DNA of 64,000 nt from Muscardinus avellanarius (Eukaryota > Chordata > Mammalia > Rodentia > Gliridae): the NCBI GenBank assembly GCA_963383645.1, contig OY726571.1, forward strand, positions 79,707,108 to 79,771,107. Direction: 5' to 3'. The translations under genes and the position numbers were made by a program. Under the pieces are notes generated by a model. That model saw only the letters and a program-made list of their open reading frames with translations, was not told where the DNA came from and made no database searches. Positions 22,075 through 32,458 of the stretch are shown one piece after another (the stretch's first letter is position 1; the number at the start of each line of letters is the position of its first letter).

Positions 22075-23239
22075 TACTCAGGATTTAAACCTACACATTT
22101 TTATTTTAATTTTCTGGACATTAGGGAAGCAATAATAGATGTCTGGGCTCTGTCTCCCTCTCTTCTCTATGAACACCTCTGGTTCTTCTCTGTGCTCTTA
22201 CATGGGTAGTCATGACTTCATGACTGACTCCACTCCCTCTCCTACTCAGTTTCTTTAGTCCCTCATCACTCTTTACTCATCAATCTTTCTATTTTACTTA
22301 TATGTGCACATCCTCAGTTCTAGCAAGGCCTCAGAATCAACTCCCCCTAAGTCTTCCTGGCCTCCCTAACTCACCTCTGAGAACTGCATGGATCATCTGA
22401 GATTGCTTAGTAATCTTCCTAGTTGTTTTGCAAACCAGTGTGCTCCCTGTCTCTTATAAACGTGTGAGAAGACCTTGTCTCCTTTATGAAGTTGTCAGAG
22501 AGTCAGAGCCTTCTTACAACATACCAACTCAATGATATAACTCATTGGCTATTTTTATTAGTGGATTGACTTCAAGTTTTGAATGGAAACAGGGGCTTTG
22601 AAGCATTTATTTGCATAGCACCTTCCACATTCAGACTCCTGGGAACACTGGTCATTCTCCTGAGCACAGTTATAACTTCTTAATCTTTTCCTATTTATAA
22701 TACATGTGAATAAGAAGTATTTTATGAAGGATAGTATTAAATTATCACTGCTTATAAACTTCAACACACCTAGTAGTAACCATTACTTTTTGAAAATCAT
22801 ACCAATATTCCCAACTCAATGAATAGATTAAAGTAAATCAAGGCAGACATAAGTGTTCCAAAGGATAGATAACACATTATGGTCCGTATACTGTATACTA
22901 CATCCTGATCATCCACCTTATTAATATGAAGAGGGCTTGATTGGAAATTAACAAGGTATTTTATCTCTGAATTATCATTAGCCCTAAAATAGCAATTCAA
23001 AGACTATGCCTTGTTCTTGACTGATTCCATTATGGAAGCTATATTAGTTATTTTATTTATTATTGCATAATAAAAATATATAAAAACAAATATATACAAC
23101 ACACATAGTATATATCAATATAGTTTATGTGCTATGTATTATATGCATTGCAATATATGTCTAACAGTAACACACACACATGCACATTATTATCTCATAG
23201 GTATCTCCATCAACATTCTAACTGCTATGATCCAGTAAG
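22075..23239. other. Unassigned DNA
   Basis: C/T-biased at 22210-22380 (possibly a worn LINE), then AT-rich. No exon recognised. Confidence 0.45.
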
Positions 23240-23531
23240 CCTTATCACACAATCTAGAGGAAGAAAGACTTATTTGCTCACAGTTCTGGAGATTTTAGAG
23301 GTTCAGCCCATGCCAGGCAGGTCTGCAGAGTTCAGAGCATGGTTGTGGAAGCAGAAGGAGGGATAGAGCAAAGCTCTGCTGTCACATCAAGGAGGCCAGA
23401 AGCAATAGTAAGGGGAGGAGAGACCACATGTAATCCCCAAGGTCATACCCCCAGGGCCTCCTCCACAACCAAACTTTACCTTCAACATGGCTATCTGGTT
23501 TCTGTGAGTGCTGGAGGGACATTCTAAATCC
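23240..23531 (-). mobile_element. MaLR-type LTR, same family as 18715
   Basis: On the minus strand: ATTACATGTGGTCTCTCCTC, TTGATGTGACAGCAGAGC, CCAGAACTGTGAGCAAATAA, GTCTTTCTTCCTCTAGA. The first part, including TGTTAT, is missing or too worn. Confidence 0.6.
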
Positions 23532-23988
23532 AAGCCATTACATGTGGTCTCTCTGGGTCATCTAGGTGGTTCTGGCTCATCATCATTCAGATGTTTCCAT
23601 CAAGATGTTATTGATGCTGTATTCATCTCCTGGGTTGACAGGAGATGGAGATATATGTCCAGGAACTTTGCTCTGATGCCTGAAAAGCGAGTGCTAGTTT
23701 AAGAGGTGAACTTATTCCTTCTCCATATGGAAAATGCTAAAGGAGGTTCATGTTATAGAGCTGGCTTTTCTGGAGGGAGCAACTCAAAAGAACAAGGTAG
23801 ATATCTAACATTTTTGTTTAGCCTGAGCTCACATACAATTATTTTCACAATATCTTATTATCTATACAGCCCAATTTCATGGTATGACCCAAAGATTGAA
23901 GGGCTGTCTTGCTTAAACCAGAAGTCCAAGGTTTGGTAGAACTGATATGAGGGAACTCCATGTTTTCATATAGAAATGTACTTATATA
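23532..23988. other. Unassigned DNA
   Basis: No gene or repeat recognised. Confidence 0.5.
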
Positions 23989-24018
23989 TTTAAATACTTT
24001 TTGTTTAAATACTTTTTG
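23989..24018. repeat. Perfect 15-bp tandem duplication
   Basis: TTTAAATACTTTTTG occurs twice in direct succession, right at the edge of the LTR-like element that follows. Confidence 0.9.
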
Positions 24019-24470
24019 TGATGCTTAATGTTGTATGCCAACTCATCTGGGCGAAAGGGTTCCCAGATTAAACATTTTGGTTGGTGTGTCTGTTGCATTG
24101 CTTTGAATGAAATGAACATTCCAATTGGAGGACTCAGTAAAATAGATAGCTCTGCCCAACTTGGGTGGATATTGTTCAGTATGTTGAGGGCCTTAATGGA
24201 ATAAAAAGACAAAAGAAGAAGAAATTTCTGCCCTTTTTTTTCTGCCTACCTATGAAAGAACATCAATTTTCTCCTGTACTTGGACTGAGGTTCGCACTAG
24301 CTGGAATTTATCCAGGCTTCCTTGAGTCTCCAGAGTGCTGTGTGCAGACTGTGGGGCTTCTCAGCCTTTGTACTCACATGAGCCAATTGTCATAACAAAA
24401 CTCATAGTGTATATATCTCATAGTGGTTATGTTTTGCATATCTCCTTCCTATTAGGGTTTCTTTCATATT
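24019..24470 (+). mobile_element. LTR-like interspersed repeat
   Basis: The order GTATGCCAACTCATCTGGGC, AGATTAAACATT, GTGTGTCTGTTG, GGACTCAGTAAAATAGAT, TTGGGTGGATATTGTTCAG, TTGAGGGCCTTAATGGAATA, TGGGGCTTCTCAGCCT, TGAGCCAATTGTCATAACA matches a mammalian interspersed repeat I know by sight but cannot name with confidence. Confidence 0.6.
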
Positions 24471-24483
24471 AAAGGAACTTTCA

Positions 24484-24658
24484 CTAAGTGAGGTGGTACA
24501 CACTTTTAATCTTAGCAACTCAGGAGTTTGAGGCAAGAGGATCACAAGTTCAAGGCTATTCAGTAAACTATCTCAAAATAAAAATACAAGAAAAGGGGCT
24601 GGGAGTGTCACCCAGTGTTAAAGTGTTCCTGGGTCAATTCCCGGTACCACAAGTAAAA
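24484..24658 (+). mobile_element. B1-ID SINE, old
   Basis: AAGTGAGGTGGTACACAC, CAGGAGTTTGAGGCAAGAGG, GGGGCTGGGAGTGTCACCCA, TCAATTCCCGGTACC. Strongly diverged but in the right order. Confidence 0.75.
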
Positions 24659-25424
24659 AGAAGCTTTGCTTACTCCAAACTCCTTACATTCTATTCTTAT
24701 AATACTTAGTGCTTTCAGTGGACTTATTAAAATAAGATTTATGAGTAATAAAAAAGAGACATCAGTAGTTGCAGATAGAAAGATAGATTTATTTTTTAGG
24801 CTTGCTTTTAAGCATTTCAGGAAGAGTTGAAAGTCCAGGTCAGTTTCCACTATAGCCAAGGCAATTGGCTGTATTCACGCCACATGCCCGTACACGATTT
24901 CAAGGGCATAATGGATATTGCAGAGACTTCCTTTTCTCCTCCAGGAAAACTGGAACCCCTGCCGGGATGTGAATAGCAGATGTGTAGCCCTGGCAACAGG
25001 GGCTGTGTTGTGTTTCTGGATTAGCTGTTCATCAGAGGAAAGTGGCATATATGAGCTTTATACTAAGGATTTACCACTAATGCTGCCCAAACCCACAGGA
25101 ATCTTCTCCACTTGTTTCTCTCCACCCATCCTACAAAATTCAAAATTAACCTGGGGAAGTCTGAGACCTGCCCACCTCTCATAGCTGTGTAGATTGTCCT
25201 CTAACTTTTGAGCTGACTTGCTGCAGAAGAATGGCCAAAGGAAAGTTTTCCATGTTACATGGATTCACCTGCCCTAAGCACAGAGATGTTATTCAGATAA
25301 ATGACTATAAGCACATTGTGATGTGCTCAACAACTTCACTCCTAGCCCAGCGCAGTGATGGTGAACTGCACCAGGCTGGTGAAGACTCAGGGCCCACTGG
25401 CATATCATCGAATATATCTACATT
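24659..25424. other. Unassigned DNA
   Basis: No gene or repeat recognised. Open frames at 24918-25184 and 25231-25452 have no motif. Confidence 0.5.
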
Positions 25425-25535
25425 ACTGTTATCTCTTCGCCTTGTAAAATAAGGATGACAGCTGATACATCTCGCAGGGCTCCTGTGACAAACAGCTAAT
25501 CCAAATCTAAGGAAAGACACTTTGTAGAGATGATA
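25425..25535 (+). mobile_element. MIR fragment (probable)
   Basis: CTTGTAAAATAAGGATGACA, TACATCTCGCAGGGCTCCTG resemble the MIR segment TGTAAAATGGGGATAAT...CTCATAGGGTTGTTG. Confidence 0.5.
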
Positions 25536-26656
25536 GGGACTGAAAGAGGCATGCTGTGGTATAAGGATACAGTCTAAGACTGAAATGCTTTCAGGATAAT
25601 TAGCAGACTTTGCCAATATTCGTAATATCACAAAGACCAAAGAACCCACGTCTTGAAAGAATGTATTCTGTGGCTGACTCAGGTACAAAACTTTTTCAGC
25701 TTATGTGACTCCACCTTATCACTCCCTCTCTTATGGCGAGACCCAAGGTCCTTGATTGGGTCAGTTCACATGGTACCAGGGCTGGGGAAACAGAGTTGGT
25801 AAGGTTGACCCAAATAACCAAATCCCGGCCAGTTTGCCTACACTACTAGACTTTGGCCGGGTGTCCTTTACTCTCTCCACCTGACACCTTGGAATTCTGC
25901 TTTATGAATAATGATTCTTTGAAGTTATTGAGTGAAAAATACTGTTGGTTCTCAATATTTCCGAGACTCTTCTCCATGCAAGAAAGCTCATGGGAGACCA
26001 GCTTATGTACATTTATTCCCCCAAAGCAAATATGGGAAAATTTATTAGGTGAAGACATCAAACCCACACATGTTTAAGAAGCAAAACAATAACTGGAGGC
26101 TGTAATCTTACTTTGATTATGTAACGCCCTAACCCTTCTTTATAAATCTGCCTTTTGATGACATAGTTTTATTAAGTTGACATTTATTTTTTTTTAGAGG
26201 GCTGAAAGAGGTCTAGGCAGTTGGTCAGGATCTGTGTTAAATCTTCTATAAGAAAGGGAGATTTTTCTAAAGGTATCTCAGAAACATGTAAAAACATGAG
26301 ACTTGAACGCCCAGCTTTGGATGAGTAGATGATTATCCAACTTCATGGATAAGAAAAATGAGACATGTATATTAACATCTACCTGTGTATGAGGATTAAG
26401 TGAGATAAATTTGCGTCTCCATTTTGAGCTTCTTGAAAGTAATAACGGATTACAGCATTTTAAAATATTAAATGGGACTCTCTGAATGTGTGATCAATTT
26501 TTTCAGACATATGCTATAGCATTTTTAACAAGATAAGAATGTGTTTTAAATTGATCAATGGTCATATTTTCATTCTTTTAAACTCATTCTGCCTCATTTT
26601 CTGTATGATACTAACTATAATTATATCTATTCTTCACTATAAAGCTGCTCCTCCCT
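25536..26656. other. Unassigned DNA
   Basis: Single-copy-like. A weak MIR resemblance at about 26330-26410 (AAGAAAAATGAGAC, GAGGATTAAGTGAGATAA) is not secure. Confidence 0.45.
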
Positions 26657-26704
26657 CTTTCTTTCTTTCTTTCTTTCTTTTTCTTTTCTTTTCTTTCTTC
26701 CTTT
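26657..26704. repeat. (CTTT)n microsatellite
   Basis: Short CTTT array with TTTTCTTTTC variants. No SINE attached. Confidence 0.9.
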
Positions 26705-26791
26705 CACATTCTGCCTTCATCAACTAAGCTAGCTCTGTAATTATTTATAAAAGTAAGACTTATATATAAAAGACTTATAAAAGTCAGAAGA

Positions 26792-27015
26792 AGCCGGGCG
26801 TGGTGGCGCACGCTTGTAATCCCAGCATTCGGGAGGCTGAGATCTGGAGGATCGCGGTTCGCAGACAGCCTCAGCTACTTAGCGAGACCCTCTGCAACTC
26901 AGTGAGACCCGGTTTCAAAATAAAGAATAAAAAATAGGGCAGAGGGTGTAGCTCGGGGGTCAAATGTCACTGGGTTCCATCCCCAGACCCGCAAAAAAAA
27001 AAAAAAAAAAAAAAC
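26792..27015 (+). mobile_element. B1-ID SINE, type 1, young-looking
   Basis: Intact from AGCCGGGCGTGGTGGCGCAC to CCCAGACCCGC and a pure A-tail of about 19, with many CpGs retained. An 8-bp duplication TCAGAAGA lies at 26784-26791 and 27016-27023. Confidence 0.95.
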
Positions 27016-27023
27016 TCAGAAGA

Positions 27024-27635
27024 TTGAGAATACATGCTACATGTAGTTCATGTTACATGCATTATTCTAATTTTTTATCTACAAAATAAATTTGCCAGAA
27101 TTAGTGTTTATTCTGTGAGCTGAATACCATTTCAACATGTATAAGCTTCCTAGAATCAGGTAAAAGCTGTCCTGCCCAGTTCTGATCAGTGTTTTATAGT
27201 AATCTATCCTTAAAGTGTTAAAGTAATTTCTCTCTTTTCTTGTTTCCCCTTAACCTTTTTTGTTTGTACTATTTATTTTTTAGTTCCAGTCCTTCCTCAT
27301 GCTTGAAGTCCTTAGAAGATATCCACTTTGCAGTCCTGCTTTTCATAGATAAAATTAAATTTTTTATTAAAGGAATAAGTCTAGACCATTTCTCAGACTT
27401 TTCGGACTCTGAGGAATGGGCTTGTGGGAAAAAAATGACTTTTCATACTTACAGATAAATAGCCACATGTCTGTGATCAATAGGAGATCTCCGATATGTA
27501 ATTTATCTTTTTCTCATGAATTTCTTGTTAAAGAAGACCTTGTGCTTCCTAACATATTTTAGTCGGAAGATTTTATAAGGATATGCCTGGATGCCTGCAT
27601 TGTTTTATCAAGTTCCATATGAGGCTGGCACTTTT
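27024..27635. other. Unassigned AT-rich DNA
   Basis: No gene or repeat recognised. Confidence 0.5.
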
Positions 27636-27687
27636 TCTCCTCTCTCCTCCTCCTCCTCCTCCTCCTCCTCCTCCTCCTCCTCCTCCT
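27636..27687. repeat. (CTC)n microsatellite
   Basis: Pure CTC units from about 27645, preceded by CT-rich sequence. Confidence 0.95.
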
Positions 27688-27829
27688 AAACTTCCCTTTA
27701 TTTGACTCCATTGTCTGGTTCATATAAAAGTGTTAAATTTAGTTGTTTTAATTACCTCAAAAGGAAAGAAATTCTAATGCTGAACGGTTTTTAATATAAC
27801 CCTTGCAGATTCAAAATATACCCCACCTT

Positions 27830-28075
27830 CATGAAAATCTTCTTTGCCTAACTCAGATCACCTCCCACCCCACTCTACGGTTTCAAGCGTTTAGAGTAGA
27901 CTTTCAGCATTCTTTTAATATTCTGTATTGCATTATGTGTTTTCCTAATTCATTTTTCTTTGGTAAATATTAATTATTTGAGGGCACACGTCCCATCTCA
28001 TTCAACTCTGTAGCTAGCACTTAGCTTTGTGGGTCACCATTATTTAGCTCAATAAATATCTGTTGATGTGTAAGT
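27830..28075 (+). mobile_element. L2 3' end
   Basis: AAAATCTTCTTTGCCTAACTC, TTATTTGAGGGCACACGTC, TAGCACTTAGC, GCTCAATAAATATCTGTTGA fit the L2 terminus in order. Confidence 0.7.
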
Positions 28076-28163
28076 AAATGTCAGGTAATTCTTATTTATA
28101 TACAGATGTGTTTCATTATTGTTATCATTGCCTTTATTCAGTCTCATGTGTTTTAAAATAACA

Positions 28164-28187
28164 TCAACAACAACAACAACAACAAAA
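28164..28187. repeat. (CAA)n microsatellite
   Basis: Eight CAA units. Confidence 0.9.
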
Positions 28188-28344
28188 ATGACACTCAACC
28201 CTAGGCTGGGCCCAAGGTCTGTAGCCATGTTCACCAGAGTTCTAATATTTAATTCAATTTTTTTCATGTTTATTAATAGAATCTTCACAAAGAAATCTCG
28301 GAACTAATCATTGATCTGTTGCCTTTCTATCTATCTTTTTTATT

Positions 28345-28905
28345 TGGGGTTTTAATATTTAAAATATGCTTTTATTGGTGCATTGCAGTCTCATATCTTA
28401 ATGTAGTCCAGAGTGGTAGCGACATACATGCACACAATACTTGGTGAGCTCCTCCCCAGCTCTGTCCTTACTCCCTTCTCTTCCCCATACATGATAGTGA
28501 AATTGGCATTTATATTCCCACATAGGTATATACATCAATGGAAGTGTTTCCTTCATTAATTCCCCCTCTACCCTCTCCTAGACCACCTCCCTTGCTCCTC
28601 TGGGCTTTTTCTCCATTATCTAAAGTCTTATGGGTGGCAATTACTCCCTATCCTCTGCATATGAGAGAAAACGCATGACCCTTCACACTCTGTGATTGGC
28701 TAACCTCACTTAACATAATGATCCCCAGGTCCTTCTATTTTCTTGCAAATGACATAATATTGTTCTTCTTTATTGCTAGTAAATTCCACTGCATGTATAT
28801 CCCATAATTTTGTAATGGACTCATCTGTTGCTAAACACCTATGTTGGTTCCATACTTCGCTTATTGTGAATTGTGCTGCTATAAATATGGATATGCATGT
28901 ATTGG
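28345..28905 (-). mobile_element. L1 3' region, antisense
   Basis: Reverse-oriented: TTTTATTGGTGCATTGCAGT (complement of the L1 terminus), GACATACATGCACACAATAC, a pyrimidine-rich UTR, then TGGCTAACCTCACTTAACAT, TAATGGACTCATCTGTTGCT, TGTGCTGCTATAAATATGGA. A 5'-truncated copy of about 560 bp. Confidence 0.85.
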
Positions 28906-29799
28906 ATACCTTAAGACACTAATCTCTCCAGTCTGGACTCTGATTACCTTAAGGATGCATTTTAAGTCCCAGCCAGTACTCTTGGTGGAGATTAATAAAT
29001 TGTATCCCAAACATTATAAAATCCTTCCATTTAAAGGTAATATAGAGTTCATCTCAACAACTTTTTAGAAAGTTGGTAATACAATACCTTTAGATGATTC
29101 TTATTCATGCATCCAAGAAAGACAGGCAAAAATTAATTCATTTTATTCATTCCAAAGAGAAGGCATGGCATAGAAATAAACTAGAACATATCTGAGTTTT
29201 CAGGACTAAATTCATGCTTATCATACTAAACACTGAACCATAATATGGTTTAATAGTTTCATATAGTTTAATTTAGTAATCTCTAAGAAACAAATCTGAT
29301 TAGCTTACCATTCCAATATCTATTTCTGGCTCACATAAATCTAATGTATTTGGTTGGTGCTTTTCTACGTTTAAGCAGAGATCCAGGATCTGTTCTAACA
29401 ACTATTTTCCATCAGAGAAACAGCAGAACAAAGGCCCCTTGAGGCTGCACATCAGATATAACCTGCCCAGAAACAGAGCTGTATGGTCACCTTGTCTCCT
29501 ATACATAGCTAGTGCTAGTCATGCAAACCTGCTGAATACTAGCCTGGCCATATTCTATGATTTGTGTATGAATGCAATCTCCTTCTGACACTGCATAAAT
29601 AACAGACTCTACTCTCTCCACATTGACAAATGAATAGATTACTGTCTGCCTTGACTGTAAAGGGCAGGACAACTAGTTTTACCTATTGGATGAAAATAAA
29701 AAAAAAAAAACAGAAATCATAAATCTCTAATCATTCTCTACCACAAATTATTTTGACCAACTTTGCTAAATTGAATGCATTTTTTTATATCAACTTTAT
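28906..29799. other. Unassigned DNA
   Basis: No gene or repeat recognised. Confidence 0.5.
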
Positions 29800-29937
29800 T
29801 TTTTTTTATTGGTGCACTGTATTCATACATCATAGTAGGATACATACTTTTGTAGACATACATGCACACTTTTCCCAGTCAGCCCCCACCCAATCCCCAC
29901 CCCATTCTCTCCCTATCCCTCCCTCCCATGCTTGGCT
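29800..29937 (-). mobile_element. L1 3' end, antisense, short
   Basis: TTTTTTTATTGGTGCACTGT, GACATACATGCACACTTTTC and a C-rich UTR ending CCTCCCATGCTTGGCTTAGT, the complement of AAGCATGGGAGGG seen in other L1 ends here. About 140 bp remain. Confidence 0.8.
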
Positions 29938-30609
29938 TAGTAGTTGACATCTAGTATTATGGCAATTTATCTAAAATTAAAAATGATAATCTCACATAAC
30001 AGTTTCATTTGTCTGATACCAAGCTTTTGATGACTTAAAGATAACATTTCAATATTTCTTTTTGCTTTCTTTCTTACCAGAGAATATTTTTTTTCTATTT
30101 TTTAGGTGAAACTATCATATATTTATATATTTATTTTTCAGAAAAAAAATCTATCCTAATATGGAATATGGACTCTAGGTACCCAAAACGATCTTGAAAA
30201 AGAACAAAGCTAGAAGATATATATTTTCTGATTTCAAACCATATAAAGCTACAATAATTGAAACAGTGTAGTACTATTCTAAAGGCAGATATATAAACCA
30301 TTGGAGTTAAATAAAAGCCTAGAGCTAAAATTGAATGCATTTTATGATCAAGACACAAAACTAGATGGTCAGTTAGGTTTTAATATATTGCAATTCAGTT
30401 ATATGTAAAGACCAAAAAAAGAAAATTAAAAAACATGGCATTGCATTTTTAATCAGTTGTTACAAAAACATAAATATTGTTAACTTATTAAAAAGACCAC
30501 ACTTGTTCAGCCAAATACATCCTCCATTTAATTCAGACCTTTAGCTTTCTTAACCACTTATTTTTCAGTAAAACTAGATGTGTATTTTTATATAATAAGA
30601 AGTAAGGAT
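29938..30609. other. Unassigned AT-rich DNA
   Basis: No gene recognised. The segment at 30150-30350 weakly recalls L1 wording (TACCCAAAACGATCTTGAAA, ACCATATAAAGCTACAATAA, GAAACAGTGTAGTACT), so part of it is probably an old plus-strand L1 ORF2 piece. Confidence 0.45.
30150..30310 (+). mobile_element. L1 ORF2 fragment (probable)
   Basis: AAACGATCTTGAAAAAGAAC, AAACCATATAAAGCTACAA, TTGAAACAGTGTAGTACT and GGCAGATATATAAACCA follow in the order of the well-known L1 ORF2 stretch encoding the region upstream of the C-terminus. Non-coding now. Confidence 0.65.
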
Positions 30610-30827
30610 CCGAGTGTGGTGGCACACGCTTGTAATCCCAGCATTTGGGAGGCTGAGACAGGAAGACTGAGGTTCTTAGACAACCTCAGCTACATAGCGA
30701 GGCCCTTTGCAACTCGGTCGGACACTTTTCTAAATAAATAAATAAAAATAGGGCTGGGGTGTAGCTTGAAGGTAGGTAGCATGTCTCTGGTTTACATTCC
30801 CAGTATCACCAAAAAAAAAAAAAAAAA
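30610..30827 (+). mobile_element. B1-ID SINE, type 1
   Basis: CCGAGTGTGGTGGCACACGC to CCAGTATCACC with a pure A-tail. The middle segment CTCAGCTACATAGCGAGGCC is type 1. Confidence 0.9.
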
Positions 30828-31512
30828 CAGTAATTTTTCTGATCTTCTCATTAAAGTGCTGCTATTAAGCTAAGAGAATAAAAGAAGTATAAATAAAAAT
30901 TGAATCTTTTAAAGATTAATAAATTTATAAAGAACACCCTGGAGATAATTTGCTATGTGATTTTTGCTTCCCTTTACTTTTAATCTATCCTAATATCTGC
31001 GAAAAACACAGGCTCCAAACTGTGGCAAGAGATGGCCCACAGGAGAATGTGTTTTAAGATTGATCTTCTCTGAGCTCTTTGAGTTTGAATAAATATGGTT
31101 AGCAATATAATGTTTCTGAGCTTACATTTGTCTAACACAAAGGCTCAAGTCAATTAGCAAAGATCAGCTATACAATAGTAGGATTCAAGAAATGGCTATT
31201 TCTAGGACCATTAGAAACCTCTTTAGGAAAGCAACAGTTATTAATCAAATATATCGCTTAGAATTTTCCAAAATATAAGCTCTAACATCAAATAATCTTA
31301 AAATTTAACACAATAATTCCTCATTAAAGCATAAACTATTGATTAAATCTAAAGAAGACTGTAGTATTTGGTGGTAAAGTTTAGTTCTGGTGATGGGGTG
31401 ACTTTTTGTACAGCCCAGGAAAAATCATTTTCTCTCTTTTTTTTTTTTTTTTTTTTTTAGCTATTTGTAAGAAAAGGAATTCTGCAAATACTCATAATTA
31501 AGAAAGATGATC
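30828..31512. other. Unassigned AT-rich DNA
   Basis: No gene or repeat recognised. A T-run at 31438-31459 is isolated. Confidence 0.5.
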
Positions 31513-31707
31513 TTTTTTTTTTTTTTGTGGTCCTGGGGTTCCTGGAAGCCCTTCTACCCCCGGGCTACACTCCCAGACCTATTTTTACATTTTTATTTGG
31601 AAACAGGGTCTCCTAAGCCAGCGCACACGGCTGGCTTCGAACCTGCGCGATCCTCCTGTCTCTGCCTCCCAGTGCGGGGATTACAAGCGTGTGCCACCAC
31701 GCCCGGC
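31513..31707 (-). mobile_element. B1-ID SINE, type 2, young-looking
   Basis: Reverse-oriented, complete: T-run, GGTTCCTGGAAGCCC, GGAAACAGGGTCTCCTAAGC, stem CAGCGCACACGGCTGG, ending CACCACGCCCGGC. The duplication AAGATGATC lies at 31504-31512 and 31708-31716. Confidence 0.95.
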
Positions 31708-31716
31708 AAGATGATC

Positions 31717-32427
31717 TTTTTTTCAAGAGTACAAGTTTCTAAGGATTGAAAATAAAACTACATTTAATTATTTCTCTTTGTTCCTCATTCTACAAAAAAA
31801 AAATCAAGTAGAGAGAAATCGGGGGTCCTATAAAACAATATTCAGAATTGAAAAGCCAAGAAAATAAAGATAAAATATGGTCACCCTGATGAGGGCTATG
31901 TCAGGCACAAGTATAACCTCAAATTTGAGTCTGTGCTCACAGCAGCTAGCAAAAAGAAGGAAATATTTAATTCAGGTTAATTAACTAATTAAAATGACTG
32001 ACTGAATGAATGAATGAATAAAGTTTCTTAGTTCTAAAGTATTTTCTAGAACTAAGAAGAGGAAGAAATTTTTACAGTGAATATATTTGTAGGGAGCTAG
32101 GATTGAGGCTTTTAAACATTCTTGTAATAACTGTACTCCTGTTTCCTATGACGGTGTCATCTCCCTGGTCCACTTTCAGCAGCTGTTGGTTGCATGTGTA
32201 AGTGGTGCTGGGGTTAAGGGGACAGTGGTACCTCATGATACTCTGTGGAGATTTCGAAACAAAGGCACTGGAATCCTGTGACTGAACAAGTCACTGAAAG
32301 AGAACATGGCGGGAGGATGACAGAAGAATCCTCTAGATAGAGGGGCCAAGCCTGCAAAGGTTCTCAGGGGAGAAAGCCATGGCCATTCAAGGAACTGAAA
32401 GTCTGCTCAGTCACAGAGGGCAGGAAT

Positions 32428-32458
<31 letters not shown>

